Below are positions 25,901 to 37,230 of a stretch of 64,000 bases of DNA, one piece after another. Positions within the stretch are counted from its first letter, which is position 1. Each line of letters opens with the position of its first letter. A program made the position numbers and the translations under genes. Source of the stretch: Amblyornis subalaris (lineage: Eukaryota; Chordata; Aves; Passeriformes; Ptilonorhynchidae). A model generated the notes under the pieces. It ran no database searches, had not been told where the DNA came from, and was given only the letters and a program-made list of their open reading frames with translations. Where the stretch lies: assembly GCA_018881555.1 (NCBI GenBank), contig JACAXG010000002.1, positions 23,833,786 to 23,897,785 on the forward strand. The letters are read 5' to 3'.

Positions 25901-28900
25901 CAGTCTGAGCAAACATCAGTTGTTTCACTGATATGTCTGCCTTTCTGATTCACAAAGTTACATCCACAACTAAGAAATGACTGCTTCAGCCTCCTAGTAA
26001 GTCATGCATTTTTATGAAAGAAGTTTTTATTTATATAAAAAGAACACGTGTAATTTATTTTTTTAATAAGTTAAGTCTTCCAAGAGTATGTGCCAGGGAG
26101 CTGTTATTCCAGTGCTTTGGCTGTCTTTGCAAGATGATCATCTTGATAATTTAAAATGTCATAGGATGTTTGCAGGAACAATAGACCAAATTCCTGAGCT
26201 GGTTTAAATTGGCAAAACTCCACAAACATCAAAGAAGTAATGCCAGTTTACACCAGCCCATCAATGTTCACAAATTAAATGGATGTTTTGTGGTTTACTA
26301 CATGTCAGAAAACTTGTAGTGAAGCTCAAGCCCTCATAAGCTATGCTGTAAAACTATTTGATTTTTAATAGATCTGCAAAAACAAACCTTCACGTCAGAA
26401 TACTGACCTCAAATAGTTCTTTAACATCAGGGTTAAACCCCATCTCTTAAATGGTTCAGAGAATGGGAGTGCAAAAGAAGCTAATGACAAATTCCCTGAA
26501 GCACAGGCCAGATTTGTTCCAAAAACTATGCTTTACAACACCTTGACCATGAGAATGTAACTTCAAAATTATTCTGGGTAAAGTTTAATTGAAGTTTTGT
26601 TATGAACAATCTCCCTCTCTCTTACAGTAAAGCATTACCTTAAGAAGCACATTTTAGGTTTCAGAGCAGAGATTCCATCATTCTTTTCCTAAAGCATATG
26701 AACACTAATCAGCAATAGCAACATCTCAGCTTGTTCCGAAATTTTGTTTTAAATCCTTTTTGGCTCAAAGAAAATCAACAGCTTTTAAATGTAATATATG
26801 TGTACACACATACACTACATAGAATATTTATATTTTTAAATAAAAATTGCATGATGAGGAACTACTGTGTAGAGTGAGCATTTCTAACATTAATTATACA
26901 TTAAATGCATGATACTTTTACACAAAAATAATAATGACACTTAAAAAAAAAATCTTTCTTTGAATGGTCCAAAATCACTTAACAAACACCCTGTGGTCCT
27001 CAAAAGGTTCCTATGAGGCAATTTCATATGATTAGATCAATTAATGGATCATTCAGCCATGTTAAATTGCTTTTTACATTCAGCCATGTTAGGAATAGAA
27101 CCAGCAACAAATAGTTCATAACATTTCCAAAAGGAAAGAGGAGCAGAGAGTAGAAGGATGAGCAGACACTACGGGAGATGACAGAAAAACAAGGGCCTGA
27201 GCTTGCAGAGAGGACACAGCAGTTCAGTTCATGGCAGCACAACAGGCAAAAGGAAAGTCTGCCTGCACAGCAAGCCAGCTCCTCAGAACCNAGACTTGCT
27301 TGTGCCCAGAAATGTCTCATCTTCTTCTGAGAAGTTCCAACTCTCCTAATTCTCAAAAAAAGTCTTGAAATTCACTTTGTCTATATTCCTCTCCCTCCGG
27401 CTTTACCTGCTCAGACATTATGACTGACAGTCCTTTCTCACTTTTCTTTCCACACCTTGACTGCTGACTGATAACTATTGCAGATCCTCTGTAGACCACT
27501 TGCAGCTGGCTGAGCTGGAAGTCTCACCTGGGCTTTTTATGTTGGGATCTTTTCACAGAAAAAAAAAATCCTAGCTCCTGCTCTAGTAGGGATTTAAAAA
27601 CATGACGCATATGCCAAAAATCCATCCATCTCAAACGTTAAGAGTAGAAAAGTAGTCATGTCTAACGAAACACATGGCAGCCCAAACCAAGGATCCTGGA
27701 TCACCTTCACCATTATCTTTAGCAGTCCCTTTCCATCATTGCTAGATGGAATGAGATAAGGACGCTATTAAGTCTTTGTTTCCTTCAGCATATTTATTAT
27801 GATAGAAAGTTGTTCATAAGTTCTTTTGTATTAATTCATTGGCTTTCAGAAATGTTTCAAAACCTACAACTAAAAAGAGACTGCTACTACACCAGGCTAT
27901 AGTCTGAAATATACTAGTCAAAACANTTTCCAAGTGTACACTTTCATTAATTCTGATATAAATGAAGTAAGGAAAATCTGTTCCTCATCCCTTTTCCTGT
28001 CTGCAGGAAGTAGAAATCACAACAATAAATTTACAGCAGAATGGTAGTCACACTTCATAGCTCTAGCTTCAGTGTTCCCTAAAATCAATAGAAATTGAGT
28101 TGATAGAGTACTTGCAAAAAAGCCATCAGTCTGCTTGGCACTAAAGGCAAAGCTAAAAACTGAAGTTGTCCTCTGGAATAGCCCACTCCAAGAGATAACA
28201 GGCATTAGCANGGGTAAGAGGCTGCAGAACAACAACTGCCAGGCAAAGTCACAGGGTCTGCCACAAATCAGTGAACAGTGTAGATGACACTTTTTGATGC
28301 TGCTCAGATAGAAGCAAGCAGTTCGGTTTTTTTCTTAAAGCAGTTGTACCCAAAGTGTGCCAAAGAACTATCAAAGCTCTAGTAATGCACTTTAGTAGAA
28401 ATCTGTAATATTTACAGGCAGTGATACAAAAAGTCTGCATAGAAATTTTTTTCTATATAATTGCCACCAAAGTCTGCCAAGGCAATTTATGCCACTACAA
28501 ATACTATTTTTCCTTGTAAATGTTTCTGTCTTATGTTTTTCTTTAAAATACATTTGCAGTGAAAGAAAAGGGTGAGAAAAGCTCTTAGTTTTCAGTTCAA
28601 CAAGTAGTTCCTAACAGACTAATGAACCAGGACAACAAAAATCTGGGCCATTATTCGCAATCGCTGCAGCTAAAATGCATCTGCCAGCTCTACCAAGAAT
28701 ATTTGCTCTGAAATACATGCATAATGTGCAGGGGTCTCAAACTACAAGTATTATCAAAAGAGGTATGTGTTCTGTTGGAATATATAAAAACGTTTGAATT
28801 AATTATATTCAACAAGACCTTCCAATAAATTAGTAACACATTGTGAACACTATTTGCACTGTTCCTTCTTTCCTTGGAGGAAACTCATTGTGTTTAACTG

Positions 28901-30999
28901 AGGAAAACATCTGAGATGCCAAAAATGGTGGTGATTTATGGTTTCACAGTAAAAGTCAAACAGTCCTCTGAAACTTGAATAAAGAAATAATGCATGAGCA
29001 CTGAGAATATATTCCAGAGATATCATTCAGCTTGGTTCTGAACTTGGAAGACATTTGCTGTCAGTGGAGCCCTCTGCAACACAGAGAGCTCTGCAGAGCT
29101 GTGGACTCAAACACTGGAATAACTATATTTCTTTTAGACTGCTTTTTGTTTCATCTTAACTAGAAAATGCACTTGGGAAATGTCCTACACATTTCTACAC
29201 AATCTAATGCAATGGAAAGAGCATCAGGCCTGACTGCATCATTTGACCTCTGGTGTTACTTTAATACAAAATAAAATGATCGTAATTGAAAACACCATTT
29301 GGCAGATTGCTATTAATTATGTATTGGACTACTGCCTTAGACCCGTGTTCCATCTAATGCTCTTGTTCGTAGGTTCTGGTTTCTATTGTGTTTTCATTTA
29401 TTGACTGTGGACCAACTATGAGTCGCAGCACTTTCTTCAGGATCCCCTTCAATGCTTCTTTTCAGCAAGGCTGTTGGCTGCAGGAAACCATGGACTGGCA
29501 TATTTTGCATGAGGGACGCTACAAAACACAATGCAGAGTCACTTCAGATTCTGCCTTGGAGCAGAGGGGGATCGAAGCCTCCTGACAAAGACTTTTAAGG
29601 ATAACATGGCTCGCCTGCCCCTGAATCTGAGTTAGCAGTGCATAAACCCAACTTTTCTGTGTGTGCATTTACTTGATCAGGTCACTGCTACGCTTCCCAT
29701 TTGACATCATGAGGCATTCCCACCTCACCTCAAGTTTTCAGCCATGGGTCTGTTACTCCTATACTAGGTCTGTTTATCCAGCAGTAGAAATGTGGTTGGG
29801 ATCCATCTTGGGCACATGACTGCTTTCCTGTTGAATTAGCCAGGGTGTCTGATACAGAGATCATGCTATAGTTAAACCTTTTTTTTCTTGCTAGGCATGA
29901 CAGGAAATAACTGAAGGATCATAGTAGTTTAAACAGATGATATATGATCCAGCACAGAAGCTACTTATATTAGTATGGTCCTCACAAATTTTTGAACAAA
30001 ATAGAACTAGTAAATTGACTTTATATTGTTTTATCCATTTCTGTCTTATAGTTACACCTGTTTTAATCTAGTTTTAGAAGCCATCAAGTATGATTTACTG
30101 TATGGTGAAACCATCATCTCAGTTTCACCAATGTGCTTCTCCTAGAAATTTCCTTTTCTTGAAAGTCCCCGAGTACTAGTAAAAGGCAATTTATGTTTCA
30201 TAGAAATATTTCAAAATATGTAATATTTCCGTGTCATCACCTGTTGTAGACCCATAAAAACCAAGGGAGGTGGTTCACGTTGCACTCCTGGTGAGGATCT
30301 GACTGCGTGGATCATACCCTTTCACAAACCAGCACTGCTTCAGTTTTTTCTGTTAAAGCTTCTGTCAGGCGAACAATAATATCAAAACCTACTACCCACA
30401 TTCAAGCAAAACTTTCTGTTACAGAACTGAAAACAGCTCAATAGTTGAAACAACCAAAGGATCCGTAATGTTTTCCAGAAAGCAAAAGATGTCATTAATT
30501 CAGTGCAATGAAACTCCTCCCAATGATTAGGTTTAAATTAAGCTGATTTTTAATGGCATATTAGCTCCTTTTTTGAAGGAACAGTTGCTCTATTCTCTCA
30601 TTTTCATGGTGTCACTTCAGGTCAAAGACGAGTTTGTGCAGAAGCACTACCTCTGTGTTTTCATACTGTTAAATGCTCAATCTTTTTTTTATTTTAAAAT
30701 ACATACTTATTTCTGAATTCCCTGGAATTTTAATGCTTGGGAATGATTACAAGATCCTCTTAGTGTAACTCTCTCCCTGTAAGGGACTTTACAATTTTAG
30801 GCCTTTTATTATTTTTTTGTCCTTAAGAAAATTTAGTGATATTTCTTAAAAATCTCAACATCTGTGAAATAGATTGTATAAGAGCTGCAAAATATATCCT
30901 AACAAGTTTCATGTGACGATGAGAATGACAATAATGGGATTAATAAGTGGCATGATCACTTCATATAAAGAGTTGTTTATGATGGAGAGGGTGCAAACT
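22961..30999. other. Unique AT-rich DNA, no gene seen
   Basis: Eight kilobases hold no visible retroelement, RNA gene or convincing exon. The longest frame is 138 codons on plus (25284-25700). It has a hydrophobic stretch late in the frame but no recognisable family, and it contains an N at 25533. Others are below 110 codons. N bases also occur at 24206, 25036, 25203, 27291, 27926 and 28211. Confidence 0.5.
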
Positions 31000-31720
31000 T
31001 ACTTGTAAATTATGCAATTTTTTTCTTGTCTTCTATAAGACCATTCTTTATTTAAAGTTGTGCAGAACTCATGTAAAGTGGGTGTCTGGTGACTCTGTTA
31101 CTGTTAGCATCTGAGCGTTCATTGTCCCATCAGTTTTGCCATTCGCTGTGCATGCACCTACAAAACACAACAATTCTAGCTGTGAGGGGCCATTAAAGGT
31201 TTGAATGGTTGGTTATGTTCCCGGGACTGTTGAAACCAACAGAACCAGCTATTCAACTTAATGGGGATAACTAACACTACTAAAATCAGTGGCAGATGAG
31301 CCAGTACTATTGTTCCCAACACATGTTTTCAGATGGGAGCATCTAATAATTTAAAACCAGGCCAATATGCCTTTAACCAGAATATTCTGTAACTCCATGT
31401 AGCACTATTTCATTTATTGGAAAGCTGTGACTTTTATTATCGTCTTTTCTACAAAAATTTCAGCTTTCTGGGGTGAAAAAAAAAAATCTGTTTTCNTAAA
31501 ATCATGAACTGTGTGCTACCGCAGTCATTGTTTTATTTAAACATCATTCAGGCCTTGACAATACCAGGCGACCCCCTCCAAACCCCTGGTTTATTTCAAA
31601 GGCAATGTAGCAGAAAGATTTGCTTTGGAGAGTTCTGGTACTCTACCACAGCAGTCAGATGGGACTGCTTGCCGTGACTCTTTCCTTAACCAGCATTTTT
31701 AACATTGTGAGTGTTTTAAT
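31000..31720. promoter_or_regulatory. Possible conserved non-coding stretch
   Basis: This segment is less biased in composition than its surroundings, keeps isolated CpGs (about 31116, 31144, 31222 and 31569) and lacks simple repeats. It reads like unique constrained DNA, but that is an impression only. No specific factor-binding cluster stands out. Confidence 0.12.
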
Positions 31721-32639
31721 CTCTTTATTTTAACTTTATAACAGCTCTTAGTGTTACAGGGAGTATTACGCTGATTCAGACATAGTCATGGCCTATAAGA
31801 GGCTGTGATTTTGCTATTTTCGGTCATTCTTCTGTATGCAAAAAAAATGTATTCTGACTGCTACTTCACACAAGGCACACTTTCCACAGTCATGTTCTCT
31901 GGTTCCTGAATTGTGTCGCTGACATCCTTTGCTTTTCTACTGAATAGCCAGTCTCTTTATACTTGTACTGTCTCACGAGTCAGCACTTCTCATAATCAGA
32001 GTTGTGTTAATCTTTGGGTGTTAGCCTTAACGTTCAGTGTACAATTTAATGCATTCATCCTACAGTTTGGTTATCTGTTTACCAATGGAAAGCCATCCCA
32101 CCACAGCCCTTGGTCTTTTACAAACTACTTTCCAGCACCTTGCAGAGTTACATTTTTTTCAATTTAAGCTCATGCTTCCCTGTGTGTTTAAAGGCATTTT
32201 AGTAGTTGTTCTTACCAACACTGTCAAGAGGCATCAAATGCAAGTTCACAGCCTTGGAGCTCTAGCTTTCACAGTCAAATTGACACTGGTCTGCAGATTT
32301 GCCCTTACAAACTTGCACAAGTTTTTACCAGTTAATATCCATTTCTCCTGAAATGATGAATCATTCCTCACAGATTTAGCAGTTCAATCATTTTTGTCTT
32401 TGGTGTGTACTCATAGAAGGGTGCTAGACTTGGAAAAAGCAGTCAGGGCTTTGTTTATTTGCATCTACTCTTATCCAGGCTCTAAGAGTATCTAGGGAAA
32501 AGTAATCTGAAAACTTTAAAATTAAAACAAAACAAAAAAACATGTCCTATAAGAAACTCCATTTTTTTCCTAATTTCAGGAACAGAATTTGTACGTTAGA
32601 TAACCTCTGTAACTACATCTGTGTCAGGCAGCTTTCAAA
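31721..32639. other. Unique DNA, no gene seen
   Basis: Two overlapping plus-strand frames (31913-32167 and 32037-32351) have no recognisable features. A short CAAAA-type run lies at about 32518-32541, shortly before the CR1 copy. Confidence 0.5.
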
Positions 32640-33538
32640 CAGTCTCCCTCCTCAGAGGTCTGTTAAACTGGGAGAAGCTGTTGACTACCTCNAAGGCAGG
32701 GAGGACCTGCAGAGAGACCCCCAACAAATTAGGGGGCTGGGCAGTCACCAACCAAATGAAGTTCAACAAGAGAAAGTGCCAGATTCTGCATGGGGGTGGG
32801 GCAACCATGGATGTATGGACAGACTGGAGAACGATGTCCTGGAAAGCAGCGTGGCAAAAAGGGACCTGGTCCTTGCCTGGAGAGCAAGTTGAATATGAGT
32901 CAGCAGTGCCCTGGCAGCCAGGAGGGCCAACCGTGTCCTGTGGGGCATCAGGCACAATATCACCCGCCGGGCAAGGGAGGGGATTGTCCCACTCTGCTCT
33001 GCTCTGGGGCAGCCTCACCTCGAGTGTTTGGGGCAGTTTTGGGCACCACAATATAAGAAAGACATAAAGCTGTTAGAGAGTGTCCAAAGGAGGGCAACAA
33101 AGNTGGTGAAGGCTCTGGAGGGGATGCCACATGGGGAGCGGCTGAGGTCACTTGGTCTGTTCAGCCTGGAGAAGAGGAGACTGAGGAGAGACCTCATTCC
33201 AGTTACAACTTCTTCTTGAGGGGAAGCAGAGGGGCAGGCACTGATCTCTCCTCTGTGGTGCCCAGTGACAGGACACAAGGGAATGGAAAGAAGCTGTGTC
33301 AGGGGAGGTTTTCGTTGGATCTTAGAAAAAGGTTCTTCATCCAGAGGGTGGTAGGGCACTGGAACAGGCTCCCCAGGGAAGTGATCCCAAGCCTGACAGA
33401 GTTCAAGAAGCATTTGGACAATGCTCTCAGACACAGGGTGTGACTCTTGGGGTGTCTGTCCTGTGCAGGGCTAGGAGTCGGACTCAATGATCCTTGTGGA
33501 TCTCTTCCAACTCAGCTCATTCTGTGCTTCAGTGATCT
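32640..33538 (+). mobile_element. CR1 LINE, 5'-truncated, ~0.9 kb
   Basis: This is the largest transposable element in the window: the 3' part of a CR1 non-LTR retrotransposon on the plus strand. It carries part of ORF2, the segment GAAGAGGAGACTGAGGAGAG (33170-33189) familiar from bird CR1, then AACAGGCTCCCCAGGGAAGT (33363-33382), and ends in a degraded octamer tail (CATTCTGTGCTTCAGTGATC). The 5' edge is uncertain; clear similarity begins near 32670. CR1 moves by target-primed reverse transcription and nearly all copies are 5'-truncated like this one. Several frameshifts show that it is dead. N bases lie at 32692 and 33103. Confidence 0.95.
32671..33443 (+). pseudogene. Broken CR1 ORF2 C-terminal region
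   Basis: Pieces of the CR1 ORF2 reverse-transcriptase/C-terminal region can be read in changing frames. The RT-region motif MKFNKRKCQILH starts at 32756. QFWAPQYKKDIKLLESVQRR starts at 33034, and GLFSLEKRRLRRDLI follows in the same frame. After a frameshift near 33200-33220, HWNRLPREV appears at about 33357 and the frame ends at the TGA at 33441-33443. At least three frame changes and an early section in yet another frame (around 32671-32720) rule out function. The end of ORF2 lies about 95 bases before the element's 3' end, consistent with the short 3' UTR of CR1. Confidence 0.9.
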
Positions 33539-36500
33539 AAATATGTGTCTAGGTAGGCTCAAATCTTTGCCAATGTCTGGGCTCTCCCCTTCCTTGTGGG
33601 AAGAGTTTCTCTGTTTAGTACAACCCTTTACTTGACAATGAAGTATATTTACTTATATGATCCCTAGGACATCAAAGGAAACCTGCTCGTGGTATCCAGG
33701 GAAGGGAGAGGACTAGCCTGCAGTTGTATCTGCACAGGTCTTTCAGGGCTGGAATGATGCAGGGTTGGCATCTGGACAACTCAGTGCCCATCTGAACAAA
33801 TCACATTAATTGGTTACTGTTACATTTTATGAAAATAAAAAAGCTTCCTTTTATTGAATAGCTCCTAACCTTTGCAGACTAAAAATTGGGAACATAGAAC
33901 ACTTATGTTCCTTCTGCTGAGCAATTTTTCTGTTTATTGGTATTAGCTTTCAAATGACAGTACTAAAGGTCTATAATGATCTGTAGTGAAGACGCTCGGC
34001 AAAGGGCTCGTTAACAACTGAGATGAGCTGTAAAAGAAACACATAAAATGTCAAGCTAATTTTAAAAAATCACGCTACACTGTGGAATAGGCAATTAAAC
34101 AATAACACACAGCACAGGAAGGTCTGAAAATGAAAAGAGCAGAGCAACAGATACTGCTATTGTCAGGAATACGGCTCAGCTCTGGTAGTCCATAATGAGA
34201 ATTGAAGTCCTGGAAATGTCAGGAGCAATATAGAAATTCAGCATGAAAACTCAGTAACCAAGGTCCATGCTTCAGGCATACCATATAGAACATGTAAGAG
34301 GAACTCTATCTTCTAATAGACAGTATGGAGTGCCACCCAATATCCCCCGTGACAGCCTGTCTAATCAGATGTGCCATAGTAGAGAAGGGAGTGCTGCAAG
34401 ACATTGTGGTATCACTGCCAGCTGTGGGGAAAACCTCTGAGAGAGCGGGAGAGGACAGCACGCACCCAAGTCTTGAGCCGAAATCATGAAATAAATTCTG
34501 ACTTACGTACCTGGTATGCATTCAGACTTTAAACACCTACCAAGGCATTTCTAATGTAAATACCTATATCCCGTATATAAAGCAATGGAGACCTCCCAGA
34601 TGGGTGATCCTGTACCTGCTGAGGTTTCAATAAGTAGGTCCTTCAAAATGGATGCTTTACCATAGGTTTTTTGTTTGCACTCCCTGAACTATCTGTCATA
34701 AGGCCTTAATTNTTTTCCAAAAGAGCCAGAAGCATCAGAGAAAGATTGTGAATTATAGAATCACTGAAAAGAGAGACTTAAAAATATTGATACTTAGTCC
34801 TTGCAATTTGACCTTTAGCTCACGTTCTACTCCCAAGTGACCTTTCTGTTTCTGTGTTCATAATCTTTTGTCCTGGGAATTTCTTCTTAATCATGATGAA
34901 ATGTCTATAGTTCAGAGTGTTTCTATCCTTTACTTCATTACTGAATTGCTCATGCGACTGAGCTGCTTCACAGATGTTCTGAAGAAGTATTTGAAAATTC
35001 AGTTGAAGATTTTAAAAATGCAGTTCATGTTCCTGAACTTCCACCAAAAGCATGAATTCTCTTCTGATTTTTCACAGATACTTGTTTTTTCAGCCCTAAT
35101 TCATTTAAAAAGAATGATTACGAACTTCTGTGGAGCTATTGAAAAGTCAAAATGTACACAATTGGGCTTCTTGCCAACAAAATATCAACCATCTACTGCT
35201 AAAATATTAAAAAGTGTGCAGCTAGCCTTCCCTGTGATTTCTTTAGTTATCAAATTTAGAAAAAATGCAGAAGGAATATAAAAGTTTTCATCATTTGTTG
35301 ACTTATTCACTGTTTGGAGGTTGTTTGGGGTTTCATTTCATATGTTTCTTTACTCAGCTACTTGTAAGGATAGGATTGTTTCTTTTGTCTGGTTGTTTGG
35401 TTGGGTTTTTTAATTTCNATTTCAGAAAGCAGCACTTAAAACATAAAAACAGTATCTAAATTCCTCAGACCATTTTTGACTTTTGAGCAAAACTATGTCA
35501 CTCTTGAGGTCCCATTGATATCAAGGAGCCAAATGTCATGTCATAAAAGCATTTTCTAAAGTCACTTGAGAAAGACTAATGCGTGATGTGATATGACACT
35601 GTAGTCATCAATACAAATTTTCACTGAATAGGACAGAGAAGGCAGATCAGAAAATGAAGACAGGATGACAGAAGAAAAGTTCACCAAAAGAAATCTGTTT
35701 TGAAAACATAGTAGAAGTAGAAACATGGAATTGGACCACTGAGGATAATAAGGGAGTTCACCACTTAAGTTACACCTAGTCATATTGATCCCACACAGCT
35801 GGAGAACAATCAGGTAGTTATGGCAGGTTTTTTTATGTACATTTCTATTCCCATCCCAGAAACCTGCAGTCACTTAATACAATAGTGGTAGTGGAAAGGG
35901 GAAAAGAACATTATCGTTACTAAAAAAGAAGCCAGACCTCTGAAGACATGTTTCTTTTTTAGTTCAAAGATGGATTGGACAGTTTTGGAAAGCCAATATT
36001 CTAAAACAAGGCAAACAATAATGATATGTCANCTGTTCTAAGAAAAATGATTCTGACAAAAAAAGTTTCAGTCGTGGGAAATAGTNTTGAAACCAGATTC
36101 TGTTGTTAGATTTATTAAAGGTTTGGTTTTTTCACTTTTTTGACAGCAATGTGGAAACTCAAATCCAGCATTCAAACTGCAAAAATTGCACACAAAAATA
36201 AATATTGGTGCTGCTGAAGGAAGATATTCTTTAAATAGTTGTATGTCTCAGGCAGACAAAAGCTCATCTTGAGCCCATTCTTAAACATTTGCAACACATG
36301 GGATACATTTGAGATTTCTTCATAAAGTACAACCAGCATGTTAAAGTGCACTCAAAGTTTGAGCCAACCCCAAAAGCTTTTCTTTTTATGAGCTTCCTGC
36401 CAGTTAAAATAATGTGTTTTACCACACACACACATATATACATCTATGCACTGTATGTATGTGGAACTTGTTTTATATGTCGAAGTATGGTTTTGCCTAA

Positions 36501-36858
36501 ATTGTTTTATTATTTTAATGTACACTTAAAATTCTTGATATTGGAGTGGAGGTACCCTGGTGGTATATAAAGTTTCTTTAATCATTTATTTGCTCTCTAC
36601 CTTCACAGAAAAAAAAGTATAGTGTTCTTTTTGTGGCACCTCATGGCAATTCACAAGTTGTGCCTTAATCTTCTGGCGTCACCATTTCACTTCATGTATG
36701 ACATTTGGCAGAATATTGAATCCTTTTGCTTTATGAGATAGNAATAAGATTTTCCTATAACAGGAAGAGTCTCCAAAGCACTGAGACAAGACCACATACA
36801 TAAAGGTAAAACAAATTTTGTAGGCAGCTTGTGGCTTTACACAGTGCCATCTCTCTGC
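33539..36858. other. Unique DNA, no gene seen
   Basis: No repeat family is recognised. A 137-codon plus-strand frame (34868-35281) is Phe/Leu/Lys-rich without a domain and is probably chance. A G/T-rich stretch lies at about 35315-35415, and a short CA/TA microsatellite at about 36423-36440. N bases occur at 34712, 35418, 36032, 36086 and 36742. Confidence 0.5.
36854..36858. repeat. 5-bp target-site duplication, left copy
   Basis: TCTGC lies immediately before the TG of the proposed LTR and recurs at 37231-37235 immediately after its terminal CA. Confidence 0.5.
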
Positions 36859-37230
36859 TGACACATCGTGCCTCCCACAAGACAACTCTTTTGTCCCAGC
36901 CCCCTCCTTGCTCTCAGACCCTGACAGTGGGAGGGAGGCAAAAGGCCACTGGGGCTCTGTGGTCCTTGGGGTTTAGGTAACTTCTGTCCTTAGGTTAGAA
37001 GACCTTCTAAGGTGATAACTTCTGTGAGCAGTAGACACATAAATTTCTTTATGACTATAAGTCCTTAGGGTATGGGTGTAGCCTCACCATACGCCTGCAT
37101 AGTGCATGAGGCACTAGGACTATAAGGCAATACTGGAACGTGAGACAAATAAAGCAACAAACTTTATAATCAGACTAATTTGAATGTCGTTCTCAGTGGC
37201 TGCTCTGGTGTCCAAGGAGCATCATTTTCA
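36859..37230 (+). mobile_element. Probable solo LTR of endogenous retrovirus
   Basis: The 372-bp segment begins TGACACATCG and ends ATCATTTTCA, the TG...CA ends expected of an LTR. It is flanked by a perfect 5-bp direct repeat, TCTGC, at 36854-36858 and 37231-37235. Near its 3' end it has TATAAGG (37121-37127) and then AATAAA (37148-37153), followed by about 77 bases to the end. That close TATA/poly-A spacing is known from avian retroviral LTRs. It is richer in C and G at the 5' side than the surrounding DNA. No primer-binding site or viral genes follow, so it would be a solo LTR left by recombination. A 5-bp duplication suits ERVL-like or similar classes. Family identity is not recognised. 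Confidence 0.5.

Noticed and set aside
34868..35281. 137-codon plus-strand frame
   Set aside because: Phe/Leu/Lys-rich and without motif; treated as chance.
36892..37230. Alternative LTR start at TGTCCCAG
   Set aside because: Bases before it do not match those after 37230, whereas the start at 36859 gives a perfect 5-bp duplication.
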